From assembly GCF_025612915.1 (NCBI RefSeq), contig NW_026441700.1, positions 1 to 64,000 of the forward strand: a stretch of 64,000 nucleotides of DNA, written 5' to 3'. Below the pieces are notes generated by a model that was given only the letters and a program-made list of their open reading frames with translations, was not told the origin of the DNA and did no database searches. Source of the stretch: Magallana angulata. Lineage: Eukaryota; Mollusca; Bivalvia; Ostreida; Ostreidae. This document shows positions 23,771 through 38,290 of this stretch, piece by piece. The position numbers were made by a program, and so were the translations under genes. The stretch's first letter is position 1, and every line of letters starts with the position of its first letter.

Positions 23771-24044
23771 ATTTAATCCGCGGGTAAAAATTTACGCAGA
23801 TTCCTTGAATGAAAAAAAAATCATTTGAATAATTATTATAGAATTTAGTTCTGAGCGATTTTCAAATTGTAAGAACTGTTCACACTGTGAACAGTAATTA
23901 TTGGTTGTGCACTGGTTGGTAGTCATTAGTTAGCCGTCAAGATGTTACGACGCTGGCTAAAATCGTCTTGTGAAACACCACATGATGAATATTTACCAAT
24001 TTATGGGTTCACATGTCCTTTAAATTATGAGTTGATCAGTTTTT

Positions 24045-24883
24045 GTCCCCCGCCGCAACGCGGTACGGGGACATAGAAATGCCGGGCGTCCGTCCATGCG
24101 TCTGTGCGTCCGTGTGTCCATGCGTCCGTGTGTCCGTCCGTCACACTTTTTTGTAAGCGCTCTCATGCCTACAAATTTTGACAGATTTTCATTAAATTTA
24201 TACCAAATGTTTATACCACTAATACTTTGGTCAAGTTCGAAAATCAGCATTGGTCGATACTTTTTGTTGGAGTTATAGGACTTTGATCACAATAATGACT
24301 CTGTTTTATCCAAAAATTGACCTTGTAAGCGCTCTCATACCTACAAATTTTGACGGATTTTCATAAAATTTATACCAAATGTTTATACTACTATTACCTT
24401 GGTCAAGTTCGAAAATCAGCATTGGTTGATACTTTGTTTTGGAGTTATGGAACTTTGTGACGGATTTATCACTTTTTTGTAAGCGCTCTCATGCCTACAA
24501 ATTTTGACGGATTTTCATTAAATTTATACCAAATGTTTATACCACTATTATCTTGGTCAAGTTCGAAAATTAGCATTGATCGATACTTTTTGTTGGAGTT
24601 ATGGGACTTTGTGACCTTGTAAGCGCTCTCATGCCTACAAATTTTGACGGATTTTTATTAAATTTATACCAAATGTTTATACCGCTAATACTTTGGTCAA
24701 GTTCTTTTAGATTGTAGTATTTTGGATATATTTGCGACAGGAAAAATAGAAAAACAAATGGGTGGTTGGGGTAAAAAAATGTTCCTCCCAACCTCCCCAC
24801 ACATTTAATTCTGGAACAGCCCTGAATGTTTGAAAATATTCCAATATACAGTATACTAGTATACTGCTTGACCGGCGGGGGAC
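24045..24883. mobile_element. Repeat with GTCCCCCGCC inverted ends
   Basis: It opens GTCCCCCGCC (24045-24054) and closes GGCGGGGGAC (24874-24883), giving 10-bp inverted termini. After a (GTCCGTGCGTCC)-like minisatellite come four tandem units of about 140 bp (GTAAGCGCTCTCATGCCTAC... TTTGGTCAAGTTCGAAAATC). Non-autonomous; no protein. Confidence 0.65.
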
Positions 24884-26230
24884 CCTGGAATTCTATTCTT
24901 GTATCAATTAAAAGTCAGAGCACAAAGGGATCTAAAAATTGCAGTAAAAACACGGGTCTTAGTTTGTAGTAAAAGGGGAAGACTACACCCATAAAGTGCA
25001 TGAAATTTTTTTTACATGCATTTGTATCCAACAGAAGGTAATGAAACCGACAGTAAGAAAATAAAAAGTGTATTGCTTTATTTTCTGTAATTTTTTTAAA
25101 AATTTTGTTGGTTCTCCAGAAAACCTCAAATTTAGAAAATACATATAAATTTTCTGCTGAATATTTTTTATGAATATAAAACGGAATTGTGTTCTTATAT
25201 AATAAAGAAAAAAATCATAAATAAAGTTTGTAAATTTTTTATTTAAATCCAGAAAATGTGAAACTGAGACATTTGAAAATAAATTTTAAGGAAACTGCTG
25301 CATGAAATTCCACAAAAATCTAAAAATACAAAGAACATACTTAAATGTTTATGAATCACACAAAAAATTGAATCAAATTGAATTTTTTAAAGAAAATATC
25401 AAATTATTACAAAAAATCTGGAAAAAAACATCCTATTAAAGAGTTATCTTTCTTAATTTTTACCTTGTCCCAAACACATTGGTACCTAATTGAGTACACA
25501 TTTTCAAACACAAAATTGTTATAAAGAAAACAGTGAATTTTAATAAATAAATGTGTAATATCTAATAATGCATGAAAAGGAAACAAAGAGACACATTTAA
25601 TTGAAGTAAGAGTGTTCTGGTGATCAAACTATATGCAAAATGGAATATATGTAAAGATATTTAATTTGCTATTATTATAAGAAAAATTAATATATTTATT
25701 TAATTATAGTGGAAATTAAGCTCATTTGAAGCAGATGCATTAAACAGAAAAATTAGTTATCTGTAATTAAAAATATGCAGCACATTTATGACAAATACAC
25801 AAACCAGAAATTAAACACACAAAGCATGATAAATGAAGCACATTTAGGACAAACACACAAAGCAATTAAGTAAGTAGAAACCAGAAATAGCGGACACCAC
25901 AAAAAGCAGAAAGAGTTGAAGATCAATCACATAAATATTACAAAAAAACATTTTAAAAAATACATTTACCTTTTTCATCTCACAATACAAACCTTCCAGA
26001 CCTTTCAATTAATACTTACATTACCTGTCATGCTTCAACTTATTATTCATCTGTTCTAATAGATATTAAAATGCAATTAAGATTATAAAAAAACAATAAA
26101 AAAAACTGGAGCAACTCTGATGGTGTTGTAAGAATAAAAACAATGTAAAATAAGTTAATAGTATATAAAAAACATAACAAAATTCCTGTGAAAACAAAAA
26201 CAACTCATTTTGAAAAATGATTGATGATCT
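24884..26230. other. AT-rich 3' flank of the exonuclease exon
   Basis: No gene is found in about 1.35 kb. It is A/T-homopolymer rich and lies downstream of the minus-strand exonuclease stop codon. Confidence 0.6.
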
Positions 26231-26963
26231 TTAAAAAACAGATTTTGTTTTGGTAACTCTTACAACACCATCAGAATTGGTCTCACTAAGTATATTTTCA
26301 ATACCCTCCGGTCCTCCTCTTTCATAGGCAATTTTCAGATGTTCATATGATAGACCAGATTGTGCTATTTTTTTTAACATGTAATTGGAAACAGAGTTTG
26401 ATAGAGGTTGCAAATACACTATGTTATCATTTGTCTTTGATTTATATTGAATAGAAGATAATACAAAATCTACACTAAAACTGTGCTTTAACAAAACATC
26501 ACAACTTATGTTCAAATGTAAAACTAATGACTTTAAAGCCTTAACATCCTCAAGAGCTAAGTGGGCATCAAATGACTTTGACATACAGTCCTTAACTAAG
26601 GCTTCCAGTTTGTAACATTTCCTACCTGGAATAGCTTCTTTAAAAACAAACAAACTGTCAACAAATCCTTCAAATGGCAAAGAGCATGGAATTTTAATAC
26701 AATTTTTCAATAAAAAAATTAAGTCAAATGCTCGTCCATTATGACAAACCAGTAATGGCTTTTGAAACTGTTTTAGCCACTCGGCTAATTCCTCCATACA
26801 CTTCTCCACTGAACTCTATTGTGGACAAACATCTCCCCATTGTTAACATACATCCCAGTTACAGCAGTTGCACCTGGTGTAATTGCTAAGTTGGGAAAAA
26901 CATACCTGTTGAAAATTTCTTCTCCAGCAACACAGGCCAACTGGGTAATGTCACAAGAAGTGC
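26231..26963 (-). pseudogene. DEDD 3'-5' exonuclease exon (3' end of Mutator-like gene)
   Basis: An acceptor (TTAG) at 26964 opens the exon with GTSCDITQLACVAGEE, continuing through VFPNLAITPGATAVTGM, then LLVCHNGRAFDLIFLL (second Asp) and AHLALEDVKAL (His and last Asp of the DEDDh set), ending TKTKSVF-stop. The first catalytic motif is not here. It is at the end of the exon at 50573-50402 (FDLETTGLG|), and phase 1 at both borders rebuilds Gly-Thr-Ser-Cys exactly. A one-base shift near 26812 separates MFVHNRV from VEKCMEEL, so the frame is not intact. It is likely a PML/TREX-like exonuclease domain that in the ancestral gene followed a Mutator-like transposase. Confidence 0.7.
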
Positions 26964-27020
26964 CTAACATGTAAAAATTGAAAGAAATAAAACTATGTTT
27001 TACATACAATGATTTCCTTT

Positions 27021-27022
<2 letters not shown>

Positions 27023-27053
<31 letters not shown>

Positions 27054-27070
27054 AGTGATTGTAATGTTTC

Positions 27071-27106
<36 letters not shown>

Positions 27107-28344
27107 AGTGATTGTAATGTTTCTTTTTATTATTATTATTATTATTATTATTTTTTTCCCCGATTTTCTCAGAGATGACTGGATAGATTTTCTTGAAATT
27201 TTCAGGAATAATAGAGAATGATAAAGTGTAGGAATGATTTTTTCATTTTTTTAAAAATCATTTCCGGTCGTCCGTTTCCTGTCCCGCAATGAAAAAGCTT
27301 GTCACCTCGAGACCTCAAATATGGTAAAGACTTGATCAACCAATTTTTGTAGGATGATAGACCTGTGTATGTAGATGTGTTTAAACACTTTTGTTTTGTT
27401 CGTCGTAACTTCCTGTCGTCACTGGAAGCACTTCAAAAATAGTTATTATACGCATTAAATTCATTTTCCGTAAATTAAATAAATAAGTATAATTCTATAC
27501 ATAACTTATCTTTGCAATGTTAAATCAACAAAAAAATTCTACTTCCGGTGAGATATCTCAATCATCTCAGGAAGCCTTTTTAAAACACATTTTGTACCCG
27601 CGAGATCTCAGAAACTATAAGTGATCAAGACACGGAACTTTCGTGGATGATAGACATTTGATTGATGATGTGTTTAACTGGTTTCATTTTGTCTTCCGTC
27701 ACTTCCGGTCCACACCGGAAGAGTTCAAACAAATCGAGCTGTTTATCAGTTTAACTGTGTTTCTTTGACATTTTTAGCTAGATAAATGAAATATAACGTA
27801 CAAAAGGCAAGTATACAAGAAACGTTTAATACAATTTACATTGAGCACTTCCGCATGTCCGTTTCCTGTCCCGAGACAAAAAACCTTATTTCGACGAGAT
27901 CTCAAAAACGGTGACGACTTGAACAACCAAACTTTGTGGGATGATAGACCTATGTATGAACATGTGTTAACACTGTTTTGTTTTGTTCGGCGTAACTTCC
28001 GGTCGTCACCGGAAGCACTTCAAAAATTTTGTTTTCTTCATATTTTATTCATTTTACATAAAATGAAAATATCAGTATATAATCTTACATATGTCATCTA
28101 TATAATGTTAAATTAGCAAATAAATTTTACTTCCGGTGAGATATCTCAAATATGTCTGTGTAGCTTTCCATTTTACACATTTGATTTCCGTGAGATTTTT
28201 GTCACTGTAAGTGATTGAGATTATTCACAATATTTATCATATCCACTTTTTTTTCTATGTGAGAGAAGCAATGTCTTACAGTTAAATTGATACATGTATA
28301 TCAAAACGGAAGACCTTTTTGTTGCTTTTGCAACAAGTGTCTAG
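27023..28344 (+). mobile_element. AAGGTCTTCC-family repeat, copy 1 (tandem head)
   Basis: It starts with the perfect hairpin AAGGTCTTCCGTT-TCC-AACGGAAGACCTT. The head is present twice, 53 bp apart (27023 and 27076). It ends AACGGAAGACC, hairpin TTGTTGCTTTTGCAACAA, GTGTCTAGT at 28344. Inside are two units of about 590 bp with CGTCGTAACTTCCGGTCGTC and GATATCTCAA landmarks. It lies in the giant intron of the Mutator-like gene, just 60 bp from the exonuclease exon. Confidence 0.65.
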
Positions 28345-28350
28345 TTATTA

Positions 28351-28355
<5 letters not shown>

Positions 28356-28386
<31 letters not shown>

Positions 28387-30068
28387 AGTGATTGTTAGGT
28401 TTTTTCTTTCTTTCTTATTATTATTATTTTTTTCCCCTTTTTGTATCGTAAATATCTCAGAGATGTCTGAATAGATATTCCTAAAATTTTTAGTGATGGT
28501 TGAAATTAAAAAGATCTAGAAGTCTTTGATTTGAGTTTTGCTAAATTCACTTCCGTTCGTCCGTTTCCTGCCCCGCGACGAAAAGCTTGTCACCTCCAGA
28601 TCTAAAAAATGGTAAAGACTTGAACATCCAAACTTTGTGGGAGAATAGACCTATAGATGTAGATGTGTTTAAACTATTTTGTTTTGTTCGTCGTAACTTC
28701 CGGTCGTCACCGGAAATCTTCGAAAAATATTTTTTTTGCGTATTTAAATTCTTTTCCATAAAATAAATATATACATATAAATCTATGCAAATTTTATCTA
28801 TGCGATGTCACATCAACAAAAAAATTTTACTTCCGGTGAGATATCTCAATTATCTCAGGTAGCTTTTTTTAAACACATTTTGTACCCGCGAGATCTTATA
28901 AACTATAAGTGATCAAGACACGAAACTTTTCTGGATGATAGATATTTGATTGAAGATATGTTTAACCGGTTTCATTTTGTCTTCCGTCACTTCCGGTCCA
29001 CATCGGAAAAGTTCAAACAAATCGAGCTATTCATCGGTTTAACTTTTTTTCTTTGATATTTTGAGTAAGATATATAAAAAAAATGTACAAAAGGCAAGTA
29101 TACAAGAAATATTTAATGCAATTTACATTGAACACTTCCGTTTGTCCGTTTCCTGTCCCGAGACAAATAACCTTATTTCGACAAGATCACAAAAAAAGTA
29201 AGGACTAGAACAGCTAAACTTTGTGGGATGAAAGACCTATGTATGTACATGTGTTAACACTATTTTGTTTTATCCGGCGTAACTTCCGGTCGTCACAGGA
29301 AGTACACCTTATTTTGATTTTTTTTAAAAATATGTTGGTTATTTAGCATTGAAGTAACATTTTAGCAATAAAAACACAAAAGGTCATCTACACATGGTAA
29401 AAAAACAAAAAATAAGTTCTACTTCCGGTGAGACATCTCAAATATCTCAGGTAGCCTTCTTTTTAAAAAACAAACTACCCACAAGATCTCAGAGACTGTA
29501 AGAGATCAAGACACAAAACTTGCATGGATAATGGACAATTGAATGAACATGTGTTTAGCAGGTTCCATTTGGTCGTATGTCACTTCCGGTTCTCACTCAA
29601 AGTGTTCTTAAAGTGTTCTTAATAAAAGGGTTTTTTTTAACTTTAGAATTTTTTTAACATTATACTCACTGTGATGAACAATAACGTATCATAGGTAATG
29701 TACTGAAATACGTATTTTCAGTTTCTTAATCACTTCCGTTCGTTCGTTTCCGGTCCCTAGACAAAAACCTTTTCTCAACGATATATTATAACTAACAAAA
29801 TCTTGAACATCCAAACTTTGAGGAAAGACAAAACAATGTATGAAGATATGTTTACTATGTTCTGTATGATCCGGCGTAACTTCCGGTCGTCACAGAAAGT
29901 ACTCAAAAATGACGTTTTGTCTTTTTGCTTTGTTTATTTCTTGGGAATTCCTTTACAGTATAAATTATATCCATTTTCTGTTTTCAAGAATATTGAAATG
30001 GATCTTTTGTACAGATTAATACATGAGGAACGGAAGACCTTTTTGTTGCTATAGCAACAAGAGTCTAG
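28356..30068 (+). mobile_element. AAGGTCTTCC-family repeat, copy 2
   Basis: The same palindromic head at 28356 and the same tail (CGGAAGACC, hairpin TTGTTGCTATAGCAACAA, GAGTCTAGT) at 30068. The interior holds three imperfect 590-bp units. It is separated from copy 1 only by TATTATTATT, so the two elements share a target or arose by tandem insertion. Confidence 0.65.
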
Positions 30069-32045
30069 TTATTATTATTTTTTTTTTTCCTTTTTTTGTC
30101 CACAAGATTTCTCAGAGATGGCTGGATGGATTTTCTTGCAATTTTCAGGACTAACAGAAAATTATAATATCTCCAGGCGTTTTTTTCATTTTGTCAAAAT
30201 CTACTTCCTGTCGTCCGTTTCCTGTCCCGCGACAAAAAGCTATGGACAATGAGATCTCAGAAACGATAAAGACTTAAACCTCCAAACTTTGAGGGATGAT
30301 AGACCTATAGTTGTAGATGTGTTTAAACTATTTTGTTTTGTCCGTCGTAACTTCCGGTCGTCACCGGAAGCACTTCAAAAATTATGTTTTTACGCATTTA
30401 ATATATTTTACGGAGAATTGAAATATAAGTATAAATGCTTACAAATTGCATCTTTCTGATGTTAACTCAACATAAAAATTCTACTTCCGGTGAGATATCT
30501 CAAATATCTCATGTAGCCTTTTTTAAAACAAAAGTTTGAACCCCGATATCTCAGAAACTGTAAGTGATCAAGACACGAAACTTACAGGGATGATAGACAT
30601 TTGATAGAAGATGTGTTTAACCGTTTTTATTTTGTCGACCGTCACTTCCGGTCCACACAGGAAGAGTTCAAACAAATCAAGTTTTTTAAAAGTTTAACCA
30701 GATTTCTAAGAGATGGCTGGATGGATTTTCTTGAAATTTTTAGGACTGATAAAGAACGAAAACATCTCCAGGAGATTTTCTCATTTTTTCAAAATTTTAC
30801 TTCCTGTCGTCCGTTTCCTGTCCCGCGACAAAAAGCTATGGACAATGAGATCTCAGAAACGATAAAGACTTAAACCTCCAAACTTTGAGGGATGATAGAC
30901 CTATAGTTGTAGATGTGTTTAAACTATTTTGTTTTGTTCGTCGTAACTTCCGGTCGTCACCGGAAGCACTTCAAAAATTATGTTTTTACGCATTTAATAT
31001 ATTTTACGGAGAATTGAAATATAAGTATAAATGCTTACATATGTCATCTTTCCGATGTTAACTAAACATAAAAAATCTACTTCCGGTGAGATATCTCAAT
31101 ATCTCATGTAGCCATTTATACAAACAAATGTTTGAACCTCGAGATCTCATAAACTGTAAGTGATCAAGACACGAAACTGACATGGATGATAGACACTTGA
31201 TAGAAGATGTGTTTAACCGTTTTAATTCTGTGAACCGTCACTTCCGGTCCACAAAGGAAGAGTTCAAACAAATCAAGTTTTTTAAAAGTTTAACTAGATT
31301 TTTCAGAGATGGCTGGATAGATTTTCTTATTATTTTTAGGACTGATAGAGAACGATAATATCTCTAGGCGTTTATTTCATTTTTTTTTCAAAATTCACAT
31401 CATGTCGTCCGTTTGCTGTCTCGCGGCAAAAAGCTATGGCCAATGAGATCTCAGAAACGATAAAGACTTGAACCTCCAAACTTTGAGGGATAATAGACCT
31501 ATAGTTGTAGATGTGTTTAAATTATTTTGTTGTGTTCGTCGTAACTTCCGGTCGTCACCGGAAGCACCTCACAAATTATTTTATTTTTCTTTCTTTATTC
31601 ATTTTACATGTACATGGAAAGAATATATGAGTATACACTCTCAGATATGTCATCTGTATAATGTTAAATTAGCAAATAAATTTAACTTCCGCTGAGATAT
31701 CTCAAATATCTCTAATTAGCTTTCCTTTTTACAAATTTGATGCCCGCGAGATTTTAGTCTATGTAAGTGATTGAGACATAAAGCTTTAATATATGATAGA
31801 CATTTGATTGAAGATGTGTTTAACGGGTTATATTTTGTCAACCATCAGTTCCGATTACCACTGGAAGGATTCAAACAAATCAGGTTTTTAACAAGTTTGA
31901 ATGACTTTATGGGGCGTTTCATCTAGTCTGATAAACAGTGATACACGCTAAGCAAATGTACAAGAAATATCAGCTTTTGTGCTTGTAAATCACTTCCGTT
32001 CGTCCACTTCCGGTCCCAAGGCAATAAATAGACAACCAAAACTTC
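30069..32045 (+). mobile_element. AAGGTCTTCC-family repeat, headless copy 3
   Basis: Directly after copy 2. Three further 590-bp units (CGTCGTAACTTCCGG landmarks at 30346, 30941 and 31540). They lack the palindromic head and the TCTAGT tail, fading out near 32045. Units 1 and 2 here are nearly identical over several hundred bases, suggesting recent unit duplication. Confidence 0.6.
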
Positions 32046-33745
32046 GTTGAATTATAAGGGAGTTTCAGCTTTATGCTTAAAATAAATAAGAGAAAGAATA
32101 ATGAGCTTGAATAAGATTTTTACTGGTATATTTAACCTATGTAAACAAAAAAAAGGCACGAGCCTTGTTTACGTGACAAAGAATTATACCCTGTATCTTG
32201 CCTATAATTCTTCTACTGATTCTCAAATTCCATTTGATCATTAAAAATGTATTCTTAAAGCATTGTAAATAATAAAAACAGAAATTGAATATAACCAAAA
32301 TCGTGACCATGCCCCTCGGTTTTTATCTGACCGTTTACTTAGCTTGGTAAACTGTATAGTACACTAGGTATATGAATGAACAAGAGATACAAACTTTTAT
32401 TTTCAATGAGCAGTTCCGGTTCCTCGCGCTCTCCTGACTGATATATCTCAACTCTGCTTGCAGGGCATAAAGAAAACAAAAACAAATCAAGAATAAATAA
32501 ATAACCAATTTTATTCAGCAATACACAATTTATTGATTATATGACATTATTGTTAAAAAATAAATTGGGCAATTCTGTATGAAAAAAAATCCAACATTAG
32601 GTTTTACATACGTTTAGAGGTAGAAATTCTTAAAACATAAAAAATAAATGAAACCAATGAAAAAAATATCATGCTGACATTGTTAATCTAACAACTGAAT
32701 ATGTCGTGAAGTTTTTCAAAAAATAAACTTGCATATTTTGAAATTTTATACCTTTTCTTATAGTGTTATATGATTATTTCAAAGAGATGGGTTACGTGTT
32801 TTAATGGGCCTGGTAAGTGACACTGTCTTTATCAATGAACAATGTCCACAGACGTGGACAAGCAATCATTATGGACAAAAATGCAATTTCATGGGTGATC
32901 TCATTTTAAAAAGATTCAATGTCCAAGACGGTGACGGTATAGTCATTGTAAATTGTGTGTAAGAGTGATTCAAAATGTTCTTGCACATTTGTGTCCCATG
33001 AATAGAGAATTCCACAACAATACACATCAACTAACAAAGTAATCAGTGATGGAGTTTGTTTTCCTTCCTGTGAGTTTTCCAAGTGACAAATGATAACTTG
33101 TCAATGAATATCTCTTTCATATTTTCCCTTTCATCAATTTCAATTATATTTCTTTCATGGGCATGTATATTTTGATTTAAATCCTGAAAATGTGATAGAT
33201 GCAATAACTTGGGACAAACTATGGATGATGTTTAAATATAACATATGCAAGGCATAATGTTTCATATACAGTAATCTACAGTATTTTGAACCATTGCATG
33301 AATTTATACACATAAATTGTCAATGAAGAATACTACTACATGTACATGTACAATGACAATGTTATAGATTATTAAATTCAAATATCACAAAATGTTAGGC
33401 ACTTCTCTTGTTCAAGTAAATAATTTTTTTCTACATATTCTAACATTTCATAATATAATTAAACAAAGCAATAAGAGAAGGGATAAACACAATTTCCTTA
33501 AAATATCATAATGATAATGATCCAATAGTATGTTATTTCTTCAATTTCATCAATAAGAAAATGTGGACACATATCTAGTTATATCTTTTCTTCAAATCAC
33601 ATCTTATAAAATCACATCACATTATTTTGTCTCAATAAGAGGGAATAACAAGCTAACTGTAGATGCAATGACGTACAAGGAATATTGTGTCCTATTTCAC
33701 ACACAATTAAGGTAGGGAGAGAAGTATCAGGAAAATAAATGAAAT
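32046..33745. other. Non-coding intronic stretch
   Basis: No gene or structured repeat is found. The sequence is AT-rich. Confidence 0.6.
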
Positions 33746-33747
33746 AC

Positions 33748-35143
33748 AAGAGGCCCGTGGGCTACATCGCACACCTGAGCAACATTAAGCATGATAAAAT
33801 CAGCTTAATAGAGTCAATACATGTGGACAATGTGGGTATATTACATGTAGATCCTGTATAAGTAAAAGTCTGTCTCCCAATATTCTTGTGATCCAGTCCC
33901 TGATGATTTTAGAGTCATAGCATGTTGAGCATTGCAGTTCTCATAAAGATCCTAAACAATTGTTTATCAACGGGATATAAACCTACAACACACTCTGAAC
34001 CTCTTGTAAGGCCCAAGAATTGTCCAGGGGCTAACAATTTTGAAGAATCAGCAATATATGTCAAAATGCTTGCATACATGCAAACCATACACGATAACAT
34101 TTCAGTTTTTGTGAATAAATGTTTTCCTTTGTACAACTAGATCCCCAATGCAGCCCCACCCTCCTCCTCAAAATTTGATTTTAACAAATTTAAATCCACA
34201 CTATCTGAAGTTGCTTTTGCTTAAGTTACCGCTTTTCTAGGCAAATGGTGTTTTTTTTGGAAGATTTTAAGATTTTTTGTTATATATTCATACGTAAAAA
34301 TTTGCCCTCCCCAAATGGTTTTTTTTAGAAGATACTTCCACACAAGTTTCAACTTTCCTGGGCAAATGGTCCTTGAGAAAATGATTTTTAAAGAATTACT
34401 CTATATATTCCTATGTAAAATTCGACCCCCCCCCCCACCATTGTGACCCCACCAACCTCCAGGGGTCATGATTTTCACAACCTTAAATCTACACTACCTG
34501 AAAATGCTTCCACAAAAGCTTCAGCTTTCCTGGCTAAATGGTTCTTGAAAAGAAGAATTTTAAATTTAATCTATATATTCATATGTAAAATTCGACCCCG
34601 CCCCCATTCTGGCCCCACCCTACCCCCGGTGGTCATGATTTTCACAACTTTGAATCTTTACTACCTAAGGATGCTTCCACGCAAGTTTCAGCTTTGTGGA
34701 CAAATGGTTCTTAAGAAGATTTTTAAAGATTTAATCTATATGTTCCTATGTAAAGTTCGACCCCGCCCCCATTGTGGCCCCACCCTACACCCGGTGGTCA
34801 TGATTTTTAGAACTTTGAATCTTCACTACCTGAGAATGCTTCCACAAAAGATTCAGCTTTCCTGGCCAAATGTTTCTTGAAAAGAAGATTTTAAAAGATT
34901 TATGAAAAATTATCAATAATACCTAATTATCTCCCCTTGTAAAAGGGTGTGATCCTTAATTTTCACAACTTTGAATTCCCTTTGCCTAAGGGTGCATTGT
35001 GCCAAGTTTGGTTGAAATTTGCCGAGCAGTTTTTGAGAATATGTTGAAAATGTGTAAAGTTAACAGACAGACAGACGGACGAACGACAGACAAAATGTGA
35101 TCAGAATAGCTCCCTTGAGCTTTCAGCTCAGGTGAGCTAAAAA
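33748..35143 (+). mobile_element. GCCCGTGGGC-family repeat
   Basis: It begins AAGAGGCCCGTGGGCTACAT...CACCTGAGC and ends CTTTCAGCTCAGGTGAGCTAAAAA, so GCTCAGGTG is inverted between the ends. The interior has four tandem units of about 150-160 bp (TTTTCACAACTTTGAATCT, CTTCCACAAAAG, TTCAGCTTTCCTGG) with CCCCGCCCCCAT blocks. Open frames across it are artefacts of the tandem repeat. Confidence 0.6.
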
Positions 35144-35984
35144 TTATTCAAATGTGTCTTTGGTTAAAGTTGGAGGGAGCATAATGCCCCTCTCCTACTG
35201 CACTCTGCACATATCTTCACAAAACCACCATATTCTTTGTAATTCTTGGTCCATTAAGTGGTACTATCTGCAGTTAATTACTGATTACTGAAAAAAAGGA
35301 AATAAGCATTAATTTTATTCTTCACAAGAAATTGAGCATTTATTCAAATAATTGAAGAGGTTGACTTTAGTTTTCATTCCACATGTTTTTGCACATTCTA
35401 GTAAACTACAATGTTATTATACCTTTCATGAATATTTTTTTCAACATGATTTTTAAAATTGATAACAATAAACAAAATACAGATAATACAGTAGAATTTA
35501 GTATTTCTTTTAAAAATGCGAGTTAGTAAATGATGTTAATTATGACATATTAGTATTTGAGAAAAATTGCTATAAAATAATTTTTTAATTAACTTTGAAG
35601 TGTGTAAAATTACGATTTCCTATACATATTTATAGGTAAATATACCTGTATTTTGAAATGGTCTCCAAAAAAAAAATTCAGTTATTCGAGAAAAGTTTCT
35701 ACGTAATGCTTTAATGAAAATTTTGTGAATGACCTAAAGATGGTGTTAATTACATATGGTTGAAAAATAAAGAGTTTTGCTATTTTAGTTTTCATGCAGA
35801 AAAAAACCCAAAACGCCCTCCTTAAATGAACCATTACATATTTACTAATTTTCAAAAAACTTCAGATTAGGTAAAAGCATATGCATCAGTTAAGCATATG
35901 TTGTCTTTGAAATGAGACAGGCGAACACTGAGTGTACAATTCCTATAGCTTTAGATAAATAAACATAGGTAATCATAGATTACT
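35144..35984. other. Non-coding intronic stretch
   Basis: No gene or repeat structure is recognised. Confidence 0.6.
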
Positions 35985-38244
35985 AAGCTCACCGAGACGG
36001 AGCATCACCCTTATGAGACATCACCTACATAAGACCACCTTTATCATTTTATATGAAAATCATACTTTATGATCTTGGATATTCATGGATTCTGTTTTGA
36101 TATTGTATTGAATGACACTGAAACATATTTGATACATTATATGATATTATATCATATAATACAATATAATTTGATTCCAACATTGTATCTTATCAAATGA
36201 TACAATATCATGTGATAAAGTAAAATATTATAAAATACATTATTATATTATACATATTGTATCATATGACACAATAATATATATTACAAAATCATATAAT
36301 ACAATTTCATGTGATATGATAATATATCATAAAAACCAATATCATATCATACAATATCGTATGATACAATATTATATAATATTACAATATCATATAATAC
36401 AATTTCATGTGATATAATTCTATATTACTGAAACCAATATCATATTATACAATATTGTATGATACAATATAATAGAATATACAATATTGTAACATAGGAT
36501 ACAATATAATATTTTGCAATATCTTATGTAATTGTATCATGTGATAAAATAATAAATTAAAAATACAATATAATATTATACAATATTGTATCATAATATA
36601 CAATACTATACATAACAATATCATGATACAATATCATAAAATAAAAAAAATGATACAATATCATATCGTATCGTATAACTTTTATAATATAACATATGAT
36701 ATCATATTGTATCATATCAAACAATATTGTTTCATATCATACAAAACTTTATCATAGAAATCATGTTATATCATTTATCAACAAACACATCTATCTATCG
36801 TGCTGGTTTGAGTGAGGTAGGAGATTTCTTTAGCATCCTTGATAATGGAGATCAGGCTCTGCATCTGAAGCAACCTCTGCATTTAATTTATAATAAAGTT
36901 AAATCAACTATGCAAGCTATCATCTATAAAACATGTGACCTGTTCCAAAAAACTAAACCTCATCCAGCATCCGAAACCTATGGCTCAGATTCAGCATTCA
37001 AGCCCATCAGGTGCATTGGTATCATAAGACGCATCATCCATGCAAGTTTGGTGAAGTTTGGACCAGTAATAACTAAGATATCATCATCAGAGGGCACTAG
37101 CAATTAAAACCTTAACTTCCTCCAGCATCCGCAACCTATGGCTCAGATTCAGCATCTATGCCTGTCAGGTGCATCTGTATCATAAGACACACCATCCATT
37201 CAAGTTTGGTGAAGTTAGGACCTGTAATAACTAAGATTTATTTTTTAGCATCCTTGATAATGGAGATCAAGCTCTGCATCTGAAGCTACCTCTGCAATTC
37301 ATTCATATTACAGTTAAATCAACTATGCAAGTTTGAAATAGTACTATCATCTATTAAACATGTGACCTGTTCCTAAAAACTTAACTTTATCCAGCATCCG
37401 AAACCAGACTCAGCATTCAAGCCTGTCAGGTGCATCAGTATCATAAGACACACCATCCATGGAAGTCTGGTGAAGTAAGGACAAGTAATAACTAAGATAT
37501 CATCATCAGAGGGCACCTATTTCAAAAACTTTATTTAACCAGCTCTTAAAACCTTAACCTCCTCCAGCATCCGAAACCTATTGCTCAGATTCAGCATTCA
37601 AGCTTGTCAGGTGCATCAGTATCATAAGACGCACCATCCATACAAGTTTAGTGAAGTTAGGACCAGTAGTAACTAAGATATAATCATCAGAGGGCACCTG
37701 CAACAAAAACTTTAACCAGCTCTTAAAACCTTAACCTCTTCCAGCATCCGAAACCTATTGCTCAGATTCAGCATTGAAGCTTGTCAGGTGCATCAGTATC
37801 ATAAGACGCATCATCCATACAAGTTTGGTGAAGTTAGGACCAGTAGTTACTTAGATATTGCTATCAATGGGCACCCGCAACAAAAACTTTAACCTGGTCC
37901 AAAAACCTTAACCTCCTCCAGCATCCGAAACCTATAGCTTAGATTCAGCACTCAAGCCTGTCTGGTGCATCAGTATCATAAGGCACACCATCCATGCAAG
38001 TTTGGTGAAGTACGGACCAGCAGTAACTTAGATATTGCTATCAAAGGGCACCTGCAACAAAAACTTTAACCTGGTCCAACAACCTTAAACTCCTCCAGCA
38101 TCTAAAATTTAGGACCCAGATTAAGCATCCAAGTCTTTCAATTCCATAAGTAGGTCCAGATGCATCATCCATGCAAGTTTGGTGAAGATAGGACAAGTAA
38201 TAGCTTGGATACAGGACCTGCAACAAAAACTTTAACCAGGTCCG

Positions 38245-38290
<46 letters not shown>

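Noticed and set aside
34443-34880. A 145-residue coding frame
   Set aside because: It is a by-product of about 150-bp tandem repeats. The peptide repeats with the DNA unit and has no domain.
36727-37107. A 126-residue coding frame
   Set aside because: It lies in the 175-bp tandem array of a repeat element, with no splice or domain support.
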